Positions 55,862-64,000 of a stretch of 64,000 nucleotides of DNA are shown here, piece after piece; position 1 is the first letter of the stretch, and each line of letters starts with the position of its first letter. The notes below the pieces were generated by a model, which made no database searches, was not told the DNA's origin, and saw nothing but the letters and a program-made list of their open reading frames with translations. Source of the DNA: Alphaproteobacteria bacterium (GTDB taxonomy: Bacteria > Pseudomonadota > Alphaproteobacteria > Rhodospirillales > WMHbin7); the NCBI GenBank assembly GCA_015231795.1, contig JADGAX010000008.1:62001-126000 (forward strand), in the 5' to 3' direction. A program made the position numbers and the translations under genes.

Positions 55862-58800
55862 ATGGCGTTTAAGCGTTTCGCCCCCATGTCCCTGTCGGAT
55901 CTGATCGGAGACGCCAAAAATCTCGGCAGCTTCAAGCTGATGCGCTCGAACTTGCCCGAACTGGCCATGGTCTCTCTGTTCTTGAACCTACTGGCGCTGG
56001 CCCTGCCCCTGACCCTTCTGCAAGTGTACGACCGCATCATTCCGAATTCATCGACTGGCACGCTGAGCATGTTGGTTGTCGGCGTTCTGGTTGCGATCTT
56101 TCTGGAATCGCTTCTGCGCTTGGCGCGCTCCTACGTCACCGGCTGGATAGGCGCCCGCTTCGAACATTTATCCGGCGTGGCCGCGCTGGAGCGCCTGCTG
56201 ACGGGACGCATTGAGGACATTGAAAAACAGGGGGCGGGCCAACAGCTTGAACGCATGAACGCCCTTGGCCAAATCCGCGATTTCTATTCCGGCCAGGCCT
56301 TGCTGACGCTGCTCGATCTTCCCTTCGTGCTGATTTATCTGGCCCTGATCACCCTGCTGGCCGGGTGGGTGGTGCTGATCCCGGTGGGTATCTCGATCAT
56401 CTTCTTTCTGATGGCGCTGAAGCTGGGCGAAAAGTTGCGCAAGGCCATCAAGGAACGCATGACGTCGGACGACCGGCGGCTCGATTTCGTCATGGAGGTT
56501 CTGCGCGGCATCCATACCGTCAAGTCGATGGCCATGGAAGCCTTGATGCTGCGCCGCTACGAGCTTTTGCAGTCGGCCAACGCGCAGAATTCCTACAACG
56601 CCACCTATCTCAATGCCGAGGCGATGCGCCTAAGCCAGGTCTTTTCGCAACTGACCACGGTGGCCATCGTCACCTATGGCTGCAATCTGGTCGTTGCCAA
56701 CGAACTGACCATCGGCGGGCTTGCCGCCTGCACCATGCTGGCCGGTCGTTCGCTTCAGCCTTTGACCCGTCTGGTGGGGGTTTGGAACCGCTTTCAGACC
56801 ATTCGCATCGCGCGTGAAAAAGTGGCGGGCCTGCTGTCTCTGAAGCGCGAAGGCGCCGCCGGCTTGCCCGATTGGCCCGAGATTCAAGGGCGCGTCACGC
56901 TGGACAACGCCTCGTTCTCATACGGCGATGGACAGCCCAACATCATTCATGGCGCAAAAATCGACATCCAGCCCGGAGAATGTGTCTGCGTCCAGGGCGC
57001 CAACGGTTCCGGCAAGTCGACCTTGGCGTCTTTGATGCTGGGCATGGCGACGGCCAGCGAAGGAAGGGTCCTGATCGACGGCCAGGACATCCGCAAATAT
57101 GACGCTCAATCTTTAAAACATCAGGTGGCCTATCTTCCGCAGAGAGGCGAGGTTTTCAACGGCACCATCCTTGAGAACCTGACCATGTTCGATGCGACGC
57201 AGACGGATCGCGCCCTGGAAGTCGCCTCGCTGGTGGGGCTTGACGAAGTGGTCTCGTCGATGCGCCTGGGCTATGACACCCCCATCGGCGACGGCGTTTC
57301 CGATTCCTTGCCCGCCGGCGTCGTGCAGCGCATCGCCATCGCCAGAGCGCTGTCGCGCGATCCCAAGATCGTGCTGTTCGACGAGGCGAACTCGTCTGTC
57401 GACAGCGTCGGCGACCGCTATATCCGAAGCGCCATCGAAACGCTGAAGGGCAATTGCACACTGGTGCTGATCACGCATCGGCCAACCTACGCCAAGCTGG
57501 CCAACCGTGTTTTCGAATTGGTGGACGGGCGCTTAAGAACGAAGGACCTCAACGCCCCCGCAGCACCTTCCGATCCTGCGGATCAAAGCGAAGGCAGCGC
57601 AGCCGCCAGTTCTCCCGCCGCCTTGTCGGCCGACCGCGGAACGCGTCTGGCCGAAAACGTGTTGGGACGTTTTGCGGTCCCCACGGATTTCGCCAATTGC
57701 CTGATCGCGCTTTTGACGGCGCTCAATTGGCGCGGCGACCTGAAGCATGTCGCCGAAGCCCTGCCCCATTTTGCGGAAACGCTGGACCTGACCGGTTTTC
57801 GCAATGTGATGGCCAATCTGAATTACATCAGCCGACCGGACAGGATGCGGCTTGGCGAGATCGATCCACGGCTGATGCCCTGTCTGTTCGTTCCTGACGA
57901 CGGCCCCGCCATGATCATTTTGAAGCCAGCGCCCGATGGAACGCTTCTGGCCTTCGACGGCGAGCGCGCCTTGATCGAGCCGCCGGGACGCAATCAGGAC
58001 TCTCTTGGCACCGCCTATTTCTTCTTTCCCGCCTCGGAAGAAACCGAAGATCTTCTGGCCCGCCAAAAGCAGATCGGCTGGTTCAGGGCCACCACCGAAC
58101 GCTTCCGCCCGCTGATATGGCAAATTCTTTGGCTGACGCTGTTCATCAACCTGATGGCCGTCGCGACACCGCTGTTCATCATGAGCGTCTACGACAAGGT
58201 GGTTCCCACCGGCTCGCTCTCGACGCTGGGCTATTTGGTGGCTGGCGTTCTTCTGGCGCTGACAGTCGAACATTTCCTGTCGCGCATGCGTTCCAAAGCG
58301 GTCGCCTACTTAAGCGGCCGCCTTGACTACATCTTCGGCAACGCCGTTTTTCAACGCATCTTGTCGCTGTCGGCTTCGTTCACCGAGCGGGCGACAGTGG
58401 GCGCGCAGGTGGGGCGCATCAAGGAATTCGAATCGATCCGCGACTTCTTCAACGGCCCGCTGGCCTTCGTCTTCTTCGAAATGCCCTTCGTCTTTCTGTT
58501 CGTTGCCGTCTTCATCGCCATCGGCGGACAAACGGTTTATATCGTCATTCTGGCGGCCATCATATTCGCAGTAATCGCCAAAGTCGCCTATCCGCTGCTG
58601 CAGCGCTCGTCGTCCCTGGCGGGCAAGGCCATGGGCAAGAAGAGCGAGTTCCTGACGGAAACCGTCGGCAAGCTGCGCGTCATCAAGACCGGCGGCTACG
58701 AATTGGCATGGCTGGAACGCTTTCGCCAAATGTCGGGCAAGGCGGCGATGGCCGATTTTCATTCCAACCAGATTCAGGTGATCGTCAACACGACGGCGAA

Positions 58801-59764
58801 CTTCGTCACCATGTCGGCCGGCCTGATCGTGGTGGCCTTCAGCGTCTACCGCGTGTTGGACAGCGCCATGACGGTCGGCGCCGTGGTGGCGACGATGATC
58901 CTGGTCTGGCGCGTTCTGGCCCCCTTGCAGACGGCTTGCGTTTCCCTGCCGAAGCTGGAACGGGTGGTCAGCAGCATCAAGCAGATCGACAATCTGATGA
59001 ATTTGCGCCCCGAGCGCGAGATCAGGGCCGTGACCAGACCGCCTGCGAAGTTCAAAGGCCATGTCGTCTTTTCCCGCGTCTCCTTCCGCTACTCCGCCGA
59101 CACCGATCCGGCGCTGGTCGGCGTCAGCTTCGACGTGCAGCCGGGTGAGGTCGTGGGCTTGATCGGCCCTAACGGTTCTGGAAAATCGACGGCGCTCAAG
59201 CTGATGAGCGGCCTTTACCAACCGCAGGCGGGCAGCGTGCGCATCGACAACCACGATCTGCGCCAAATCGACCCGGCCGATCTGCGCTCGGCCATCGCCT
59301 ACGTGCCCCAGACCTGCAATGTGTTCTATGGCACCATCGCCCAGAATTTGCGCCTCGCCAGTCCGACGGCCCTGGACGAAGAGTTGCGCATCGCCGCCAA
59401 CCAGGCCCGGGTCCTGGAAGATATCATGGCCTTGCCCGACGGCTTCAGTACCAAGCTGGGCGACAGCCGGATGGAACATTTCTCGGCCAGCTTCATGCAG
59501 CGATTGTCCCTGGCGCGCGCCTATCTCAAACGCGCCCCGATCATGCTTTTCGACGAGCCGGTGACCGGCCTTGACTTCACCGGCGACCGCTACTTCATGA
59601 GCATGGTGAACGCGATCCGAGGACAAAGCACCATCTTCATCGTCACCCACAGGCCCAGCCATCTGGCGGTGGCCGACAAAGTAATGGTCTTCCAGAACGG
59701 CTACCTGCGACTGGCTGGCGCCGCCAAGGACGTGATCAAGCAGATTCCGCCCGACCTTCTCTAA
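55862..59764 (+). CDS. Type I secretion ABC exporter, two half-transporters fused in one chain
   Basis: 1300 residues. First half: six-helix permease (LPELAMVSLFLNLLALALPLTLLQVYDRI) and ATPase with Walker A GANGSGKST, Walker B KIVLFDEANSS, H-loop ITHRP. Middle: ~150 residues like the C39-like domain (ENVLGRFAVPTDFANCLIALLT) without a catalytic Cys/His arrangement. Second half: permease and ATPase with GPNGSGKST, Walker B PIMLFDEPVTG, H-loop VTHRP. Both ABC signatures are degenerate: LPAGVVQ and FSASFMQ in place of LSGGQ. LapB/HlyB-type exporters are normally homodimers of ~700 residues, so this is an asymmetric fused exporter. It should export the RTX protein with the adjacent HlyD-type adaptor. 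AAGGAGG precedes the start. Confidence 0.88.
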   Translation: MAFKRFAPMSLSDLIGDAKNLGSFKLMRSNLPELAMVSLFLNLLALALPLTLLQVYDRIIPNSSTGTLSMLVVGVLVAIFLESLLRLARSYVTGWIGARFEHLSGVAALERLLTGRIEDIEKQGAGQQLERMNALGQIRDFYSGQALLTLLDLPFVLIYLALITLLAGWVVLIPVGISIIFFLMALKLGEKLRKAIKERMTSDDRRLDFVMEVLRGIHTVKSMAMEALMLRRYELLQSANAQNSYNATYLNAEAMRLSQVFSQLTTVAIVTYGCNLVVANELTIGGLAACTMLAGRSLQPLTRLVGVWNRFQTIRIAREKVAGLLSLKREGAAGLPDWPEIQGRVTLDNASFSYGDGQPNIIHGAKIDIQPGECVCVQGANGSGKSTLASLMLGMATASEGRVLIDGQDIRKYDAQSLKHQVAYLPQRGEVFNGTILENLTMFDATQTDRALEVASLVGLDEVVSSMRLGYDTPIGDGVSDSLPAGVVQRIAIARALSRDPKIVLFDEANSSVDSVGDRYIRSAIETLKGNCTLVLITHRPTYAKLANRVFELVDGRLRTKDLNAPAAPSDPADQSEGSAAASSPAALSADRGTRLAENVLGRFAVPTDFANCLIALLTALNWRGDLKHVAEALPHFAETLDLTGFRNVMANLNYISRPDRMRLGEIDPRLMPCLFVPDDGPAMIILKPAPDGTLLAFDGERALIEPPGRNQDSLGTAYFFFPASEETEDLLARQKQIGWFRATTERFRPLIWQILWLTLFINLMAVATPLFIMSVYDKVVPTGSLSTLGYLVAGVLLALTVEHFLSRMRSKAVAYLSGRLDYIFGNAVFQRILSLSASFTERATVGAQVGRIKEFESIRDFFNGPLAFVFFEMPFVFLFVAVFIAIGGQTVYIVILAAIIFAVIAKVAYPLLQRSSSLAGKAMGKKSEFLTETVGKLRVIKTGGYELAWLERFRQMSGKAAMADFHSNQIQVIVNTTANFVTMSAGLIVVAFSVYRVLDSAMTVGAVVATMILVWRVLAPLQTACVSLPKLERVVSSIKQIDNLMNLRPEREIRAVTRPPAKFKGHVVFSRVSFRYSADTDPALVGVSFDVQPGEVVGLIGPNGSGKSTALKLMSGLYQPQAGSVRIDNHDLRQIDPADLRSAIAYVPQTCNVFYGTIAQNLRLASPTALDEELRIAANQARVLEDIMALPDGFSTKLGDSRMEHFSASFMQRLSLARAYLKRAPIMLFDEPVTGLDFTGDRYFMSMVNAIRGQSTIFIVTHRPSHLAVADKVMVFQNGYLRLAGAAKDVIKQIPPDLL

Positions 59765-59771
59765 TTCCGAT

Positions 59772-61163
59772 ATGGATGAACGTGCCATGCCCCAATATCC
59801 CGCCGCAGCGCCAGCCAAAACCTATACGGGTCTTGCCAGCATGGGCATCACCAGGGGAAGCCGACAGGCGCGCCATCTGAGCCAAGCCATCATTCTCGAG
59901 GAAACCGGAACCTCGACGATCGTGCGCCAAGCCACCATCCTGATCGCGGTCGCCGTCATTTTGTTCATCGCCTGGGCGGCGCTGGCCCGTCTGGACGAAG
60001 TCGCCGTCACGACGGGCGAGGTCGTGCCCTCGTCGGCGGTGCAGATCATCCAGCATCTGGAAGGCGGCGTGGTTTCCGAAATCCTGGTCAAGGAAGGGCA
60101 ACTGGTCGAAGAAGGGCAACCCCTGTTCCGTCTGGCGCCGAAATCGGCAACATCTGAATTCGAACAGATGAAAACCCGCGAAGTCGGCCTAGCCCTGAAG
60201 GCCGAGCGGCTGAAGGCCTATCTTGACGACCGCAACGCGGATTTCAGCTTCGCTGGCGCAAGCTATGCGCCGCTGGTTGCCGATCAAAGGGCAATTTTGG
60301 CGGCTCAACGCTCGGCGCGCGCATCGTCGCTGTCCGTCGTCAAATCTCAGGTCGAGCAGCGAAGGGCGGAAATCCGTCAGTACGAGGAAAGCCTCAAGGG
60401 CCTGAGCGAACAGGTCAAGGTGCTGGAGGAACTGGTCAAGATCCGCAGCCAGTTGGAAAAGGAGGGCTTGGTTTCCAGGGTCGTCTTCCTGGACACCCAG
60501 CGTTCCTACATCACCACCCGGGGCGACATGAACAAGATCGAGCAGCAGCTGGTCGCCAGCCGCCAAGCTCTGAACGAAGCGGAGAACCGCCTTACCAGCC
60601 AGAACGCCACCTTGACGCAGGAGGCGTCGAACGAGATGGGCGCGGTGACCGGGGAACTGGCGCAAGTGCGCGACTCTTTAGCCAAGCTGGCCGATCGGGT
60701 CGATCGTTTGGACGTCGTTTCGCCCAAAAAGGGGTTGGTGCAGGATATGAAAATCCGCACGGTGGGGGCCGTGGTGGCTCCGGGCGGCACCTTGTGCCAA
60801 GTGGTTCCCGTCGAAGACAAGTTGCAGTTGGAAGTGAAGATTCAAAGCCGCGACATCGGCCATATCGCACCCAACCAACATGTCACCGTCAAGATGACGA
60901 CCTATGATTTTTCCCGTTACGGATCGATCCCCGGAAAGCTGGAATCCATCTCCCCCACCTCGTTCTCCGACGACAAGGGCAATACCCATTACAAGGGCAT
61001 CGTGACCTTGAACCGCAATTACGTGGGCGACGTGCCTGGAGTAAATGTCGTTCTGCCCGGCATGTCGGCCCAGGCCGATATCGAAACCGGCGACAAGACC
61101 TTGCTAGAATATTTGCTGAAGCCGATTTTCGTCTCGCTCAAGAATTCGTTCCACGAGCGTTGA
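59772..61163 (+). CDS. HlyD-family type I secretion membrane-fusion protein
   Basis: 463 residues (ATG 59772; ATG 59787 is also possible). An N-terminal cytoplasmic part and one membrane helix (TILIAVAVILFIAWAALA) are followed by the lipoyl/barrel sandwich (VVPSSAVQIIQHLEGGVVSEILVKEGQLVEEGQPLF), a long periplasmic coiled coil (~150-320) and the C-terminal beta-barrel segment (GSIPGKLESISPTSFSDDKG). It bridges the ABC exporter to an outer-membrane TolC protein, which is not encoded in the window. Seven bases follow the exporter gene, and a terminator follows. Confidence 0.94.
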   Translation: MDERAMPQYPAAAPAKTYTGLASMGITRGSRQARHLSQAIILEETGTSTIVRQATILIAVAVILFIAWAALARLDEVAVTTGEVVPSSAVQIIQHLEGGVVSEILVKEGQLVEEGQPLFRLAPKSATSEFEQMKTREVGLALKAERLKAYLDDRNADFSFAGASYAPLVADQRAILAAQRSARASSLSVVKSQVEQRRAEIRQYEESLKGLSEQVKVLEELVKIRSQLEKEGLVSRVVFLDTQRSYITTRGDMNKIEQQLVASRQALNEAENRLTSQNATLTQEASNEMGAVTGELAQVRDSLAKLADRVDRLDVVSPKKGLVQDMKIRTVGAVVAPGGTLCQVVPVEDKLQLEVKIQSRDIGHIAPNQHVTVKMTTYDFSRYGSIPGKLESISPTSFSDDKGNTHYKGIVTLNRNYVGDVPGVNVVLPGMSAQADIETGDKTLLEYLLKPIFVSLKNSFHER

Positions 61164-61182
61164 TGCGAATTTGGCCAACAAG

Positions 61183-61214
61183 AAAGGCGCCTTCTTTCGA
61201 GAGGGCGCCTTTTT
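61183..61214. terminator. Bidirectional terminator between the secretion operon and parA
   Basis: AAAGGCGCC (61183-61191) pairs with GGCGCCTTT (61204-61212). T-runs occur on both strands, so it can end both the HlyD transcript and the convergent parA transcript. Confidence 0.8.
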
Positions 61215-61243
61215 CACGCGCGCGGCATGCGCGCCATCAAAGC

Positions 61244-62110
61244 CTATTTGTGATGCGGGTCTTCGATCATGCTCAGCCAGCTTGAGGGCGTAACCAAACT
61301 TTTGGCCTCCTCCTCGTCGGCATTGTCGGTACCGCGCAGGCTTGACCGGTTGCCGTTGAAAATCCGCTGGTCGATCTCGTCGATCACCTTGGTATAGGCC
61401 TTGGCGGCCGGAGCCTGGGGATGCAGCAGCACCAGAGGCATGTCGCTTTCTTCGGCCAAGGGAACCAGATTGTCGCCGGGAATCGCCTCGTTGTAGACGC
61501 GCTCTCCGAACTCGGCCCGAATGATGTCCGCCGTGCGGCGGGAAACTTCGTTCGAATCGGGGCTGATCAGCAAGACGCCATTGATGCGCAGCACCGGATT
61601 GATGCGCCTTGCCATGCGCCGCACATTGGCCCAGGTGGCGTGCAGCCCGTCCTGGGCATGGCGATAGCAAAAGGTCGGGATGACCAACTCGGTCGCCGCC
61701 ACCAGCGCGTTGACCGAGGGCAGGCCCAGCGTGGGCGGGCAATCGATCACGATGTAATCGGCGTCGGCCGACGGGCTTTCCAAGGCCCGGCGCAGAACAA
61801 GCTGCGGCTCCAGGACGCCGGAAAGGGCAACATCCAGCCCGGAAAGATTGGGGGTGGATGGCAATATCCTGAGATTGTCGACGCAAGAAGGGCGGATGAC
61901 CTCGGCGACCGTGGCCGATTCGACCAACAGGTCGTAAACCCCCTTCAAGGGACGGGGCGTAATGCCGAAGGCCGCGGTTGCATTGCCCTGGGCATCCATG
62001 TCGACCAGCAAGGTCCTTTGTCCCCGCTTGGCCCACAAAGCCGCCAGATTGACCGCCGTCGTCGTTTTGGCGACGCCGCCCTTCTGGTTGAACACAGCAA
62101 CGGTCGGCAT
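61244..62110 (-). CDS. ParA-family ATPase (orphan)
   Basis: 288 residues. A deviant Walker A (KGGVAKTTT, Lys10 and Lys15) and VDMDAQGNATAAFG, IVIDCPPTLGL and the C-terminal LVLLHPQAPAAKAYTKVIDE match Soj/ParA. No parB or parS-like repeat is adjacent, so it is not the chromosomal parABS locus. Orphan ParAs position chemotaxis arrays, secretion systems or carboxysomes; the cargo here is unknown, but the neighbouring type I system is a candidate. The C-terminus has a charged tail (DNADEEEAKSL). Confidence 0.9.
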   Translation of the reverse strand: MPTVAVFNQKGGVAKTTTAVNLAALWAKRGQRTLLVDMDAQGNATAAFGITPRPLKGVYDLLVESATVAEVIRPSCVDNLRILPSTPNLSGLDVALSGVLEPQLVLRRALESPSADADYIVIDCPPTLGLPSVNALVAATELVIPTFCYRHAQDGLHATWANVRRMARRINPVLRINGVLLISPDSNEVSRRTADIIRAEFGERVYNEAIPGDNLVPLAEESDMPLVLLHPQAPAAKAYTKVIDEIDQRIFNGNRSSLRGTDNADEEEAKSLVTPSSWLSMIEDPHHK

Positions 62111-62193
62111 TCCGAACCCCTTTCCCCGATAACTAGCGATATTTTGCCCCAGGACGGGTTCGATTGCCAGCCGAGATCGTGTACAGTACCCCC

Positions 62194-63120
62194 ATGAACG
62201 ACGAGCAGATCAAATCGATTCTCTCCAAGATTCCGCATCTTCGCGGCATCGACCCGCTTGCCATGTCCTGGCGGCCCATTCTGGGCGGCCAGCACAACAC
62301 GGTTTTCAAGCTGGAAACGCCCAGGGGCAAATTCGTGCTCAGGCTGGGTCGCCGGTTTCCCGATTATCCCGATCATTATGGCGAGGAAGTTTACAACGCC
62401 CGGCTTGCCGCCGCCGCCGGCCTTGCCCCGCAGATCCTGCACTTCGATCCCGAGGACGGCACCATGCTGGTTCCGCTGATCGAGGGAACGACCATGGACG
62501 ATTCGAAGTTCAAGGACCTCGAAGCCGTGAAAAGGGCGGCGCTCAGTTTAAAGCGCCTGCATGCGGGTCCGGCCTTCCGCTCGTCCTTCAATGTCTACAA
62601 GCGCATCGACAAGCTGGAAAAGGAAGCCAACGACGCGGGCGACCCCGCCTTCGCCACCCTTCCCGACGTGCGACGCGCGGTGGCTGCTCTCAGGCCGGTT
62701 CTTGAAGGCGTCGGCACGGCGCTGGCCCCCTGCCACAACGACCCGGTGCCTGAAAACTACATCGACACCGGGGGTCGGATGGTTCTGGTCGATTGGCAAT
62801 GTTCGGGCCAGGCCGACCCTCACTGGGAAGTGGGCGCGCTTTCCGCTCAATGCCGCTTCGATGAATTTCAAGACAGGGCCTTGATCGACACCTATTTCAG
62901 CGATCCTGAGCATCCAGGAATTCCCCGCATGCGCCTGTTCAAGGTGGCGGTCAGCTATACTTGGCTTTTGTTCAATCTGGCCCGCTGGCAAAAGGACGAA
63001 GATCCCTACAAGCGGCGGCGCAACGCCATCCACTGGCTGGCCCGCACCGAGACCCTGCTGGCCCATCCGGAATTTTCCCGCTATCTGCGCGAAGCGGGCA
63101 AATCGACGGCGTCCAATTAG
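62194..63120 (+). CDS. Choline/aminoglycoside kinase-like phosphotransferase
   Basis: 308 residues from ATG 62194. APH/choline-kinase fold: LGGQHNTVFKLETPRGKFVLRLGRR (nucleotide loop and Lys), PCHNDPVPENYIDTGG (catalytic loop, HxDxxxxN), LVDWQCSGQADP (metal Asp) and WEVGALSAQCRFDEFQ. Such enzymes phosphorylate choline, ethanolamine or related alcohols; LicA-like or thiamine-kinase-like are alternatives. Divergent from parA. The end overlaps the convergent small gene by 4 bases. Confidence 0.83.
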   Translation: MNDEQIKSILSKIPHLRGIDPLAMSWRPILGGQHNTVFKLETPRGKFVLRLGRRFPDYPDHYGEEVYNARLAAAAGLAPQILHFDPEDGTMLVPLIEGTTMDDSKFKDLEAVKRAALSLKRLHAGPAFRSSFNVYKRIDKLEKEANDAGDPAFATLPDVRRAVAALRPVLEGVGTALAPCHNDPVPENYIDTGGRMVLVDWQCSGQADPHWEVGALSAQCRFDEFQDRALIDTYFSDPEHPGIPRMRLFKVAVSYTWLLFNLARWQKDEDPYKRRRNAIHWLARTETLLAHPEFSRYLREAGKSTASN

Positions 63121-63599
63121 GGCGACTTGCGTCGGCGCGTTTCCTTCTTTTTCAGCATGGCCGAGATGCTGCCGATCGCTTCGGAAATCTGCTGCTCGAT
63201 CTCGGGCTCGGGTTCGGAGGCTAGCGGCAAGGGCGGCTCCGCCTTCGGCTTAACGGCGCGCGGCGCAGGGGGCGCCTTGGCCGCAAGGGCAGGCTTGGCC
63301 ATCTGGGTGGGGGCCGCTTTTGGGCGCGTCACCTTGACCTGGCCCTTGACCACCGCCTGACGGCGCGGTTGCGACGGGTCTTGGGGCGACGTGGCCGCCA
63401 GCGCCTCGATTCGCTTCAAACTGCCCGTCTGGCGTTCCAGAAGCTGCACCAGCAGGCCCAAGGTCTGGCGTTGAATTTCGCGGTCGCGCACCAAGCTCGA
63501 CGACAGCGATTCCTGGGCCTGTTCGATCCGGCCCAGACGCCCGGCCAATTCGGCCAGCGCCAGTGCGATTTCATCCAAGGTTAGGTTCGAATCGTTCAT
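63117..63599 (-). CDS. Small Ala/Pro/Lys-rich protein with N-terminal coiled coil, function unknown
   Basis: 160 residues from ATG 63599 (MNDSNLTLDEIALALAELAG); the frame extends eight codons further and would then overlap the upstream gene. Residues ~5-75 are a probable coiled coil (ALAELAGRLGRIEQAQESLSS). The rest is a basic, Pro/Ala-rich, probably disordered tail that ends in an acidic helix and KKKETRRRKSP. I do not recognise the family. It may share a transcript with the methyltransferase-like gene upstream. Confidence 0.6.
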   Translation of the reverse strand: MNDSNLTLDEIALALAELAGRLGRIEQAQESLSSSLVRDREIQRQTLGLLVQLLERQTGSLKRIEALAATSPQDPSQPRRQAVVKGQVKVTRPKAAPTQMAKPALAAKAPPAPRAVKPKAEPPLPLASEPEPEIEQQISEAIGSISAMLKKKETRRRKSP

Positions 63600-63619
63600 G
63601 TCGAAACTAGTGTACCCCG

Positions 63620-64000
63620 TCAATCATTCAATCGCCACAGGCTCAATGTCTTCCCCTTGGCCGGGCCGTCCGAGAATATATCAACCGGCGGAGCTTGCAG
63701 CAGAGAATTTGCCCCAAGGTCGATCTTTCGCTCTTGCCCCGGCGGGGCGTCGCCCGGTTCCGCCTTGGGATGATGCGTCGCCAGCAGATAGCTGGCGCCA
63801 GATTGGCGAAACAGCCGCAATGCGGCCTGGATGTCGGAATTATCCAGATAAGTCAGCGTGTCGCGACACAAGATCAGATCCGCCTTGGGCAGAAGATCGC
63901 GCGTGATGTCGCCCGGCTTGAACAGCATGGTCCGCGACGCCTGATAGACTCTGGCGTTGTCGGCGATCAACTCTTCGACGATATCGACGCCGACATAAAG
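63620..64000 (-). CDS. SAM-dependent methyltransferase-like protein, truncated by window edge
   Basis: The frame is open to the window edge, so at least the N-terminus is missing (visible: 126 residues). The visible start LYVGVDIVEELIADNARVYQ resembles post-motif I of a class I methyltransferase (acidic Asp binding the SAM ribose). GDITRDLLPKADLILCRDTLTYLDNSDIQAAL corresponds to motifs II and III. Substrate unknown. The stop is 20 bases before the coiled-coil gene start. Confidence 0.6.
   Translation of the reverse strand, partial: LYVGVDIVEELIADNARVYQASRTMLFKPGDITRDLLPKADLILCRDTLTYLDNSDIQAALRLFRQSGASYLLATHHPKAEPGDAPPGQERKIDLGANSLLQAPPVDIFSDGPAKGKTLSLWRLND

Overview
The window looks like chromosomal DNA of an alphaproteobacterium, most likely of the Rhodospirillales (Magnetospirillum/Phaeospirillum-like). 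The supports are a circularly permuted two-piece tmRNA gene, an alpha-type SspB adaptor, the division regulator MipZ, a DUF1013/TrcR-type regulator, two YdcH (DUF465) proteins, a bacteriohemerythrin, and high-GC codon use that leaves long spurious frames open opposite the real genes. This assignment is inference from gene content. No rRNA, tRNA, CRISPR array, prophage or complete insertion sequence was recognised.

Layout. 1-4 kb: the end of a photolyase gene and three Tad/Flp-type membrane proteins (TadG, two TadE). 4-8 kb: a TPR O-GlcNAc-transferase-like protein, a GT4 glycosyltransferase and an LhgO-type FAD oxidoreductase. 8-11.5 kb: an operon of a molybdopterin oxidoreductase, MipZ and a membrane DnaJ protein. 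11.5-15.6 kb: an extragenic palindrome, HemN, Gph, bacteriohemerythrin and a TPR/glycosyltransferase-like protein. 15.6-19 kb: split ssrA, sspB, class I fumarase and a FecR-domain protein. 19-27 kb: a DUF2269/SDR pair, a ribbon-helix-helix protein bordered by a TA-flanked MITE, AsmA, a GlcD-type oxidase and a CNT transporter. 27-32 kb: N-formylglutamate amidohydrolase, ChrA, a frameshifted chrB and a sensor kinase. 32-33.6 kb: an accessory island with a ParDE module, palindromic repeats, an AT-rich patch and a candidate small RNA. 33.6-43 kb: lytic transglycosylase, DedA, PurEK, YdcH, a methyltransferase, phosphofructokinase, a second YdcH, a DinJ/YafQ module, a degenerate GGDEF protein and propionyl-CoA synthetase. 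43-49.7 kb: a chemoreceptor, an unusual 802-residue multidomain protein, an ammonium transporter behind a sigma-54 promoter, and TrcR. 50-61.2 kb: a self-contained type I secretion locus. 61.2-64 kb: an orphan ParA, a kinase-like protein, a small proline/alanine-rich protein and a truncated methyltransferase gene.

The most distinctive region is the type I secretion locus. A 1138-residue acidic RTX protein carries two very long low-complexity tracts (about 40 Thr-Thr-Ala units and about 40 Ser-Glu-Pro-Lys-Gly-type units). It is divergent from a LuxR/cyclase-like/STAND regulator, a 1300-residue exporter in which two ABC half-transporters are fused around a C39-like domain and both ABC signature motifs are degenerate, and a HlyD-type adaptor. 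The other signals most worth testing are a minus-strand small RNA with a recognisable promoter and terminator near 33.4 kb, the physical link of ssrA with sspB, a pentanucleotide slippage tract that breaks chrB, and the 802-residue protein with an internal duplication, a nucleotidyltransferase-like segment and a kinase-like domain.
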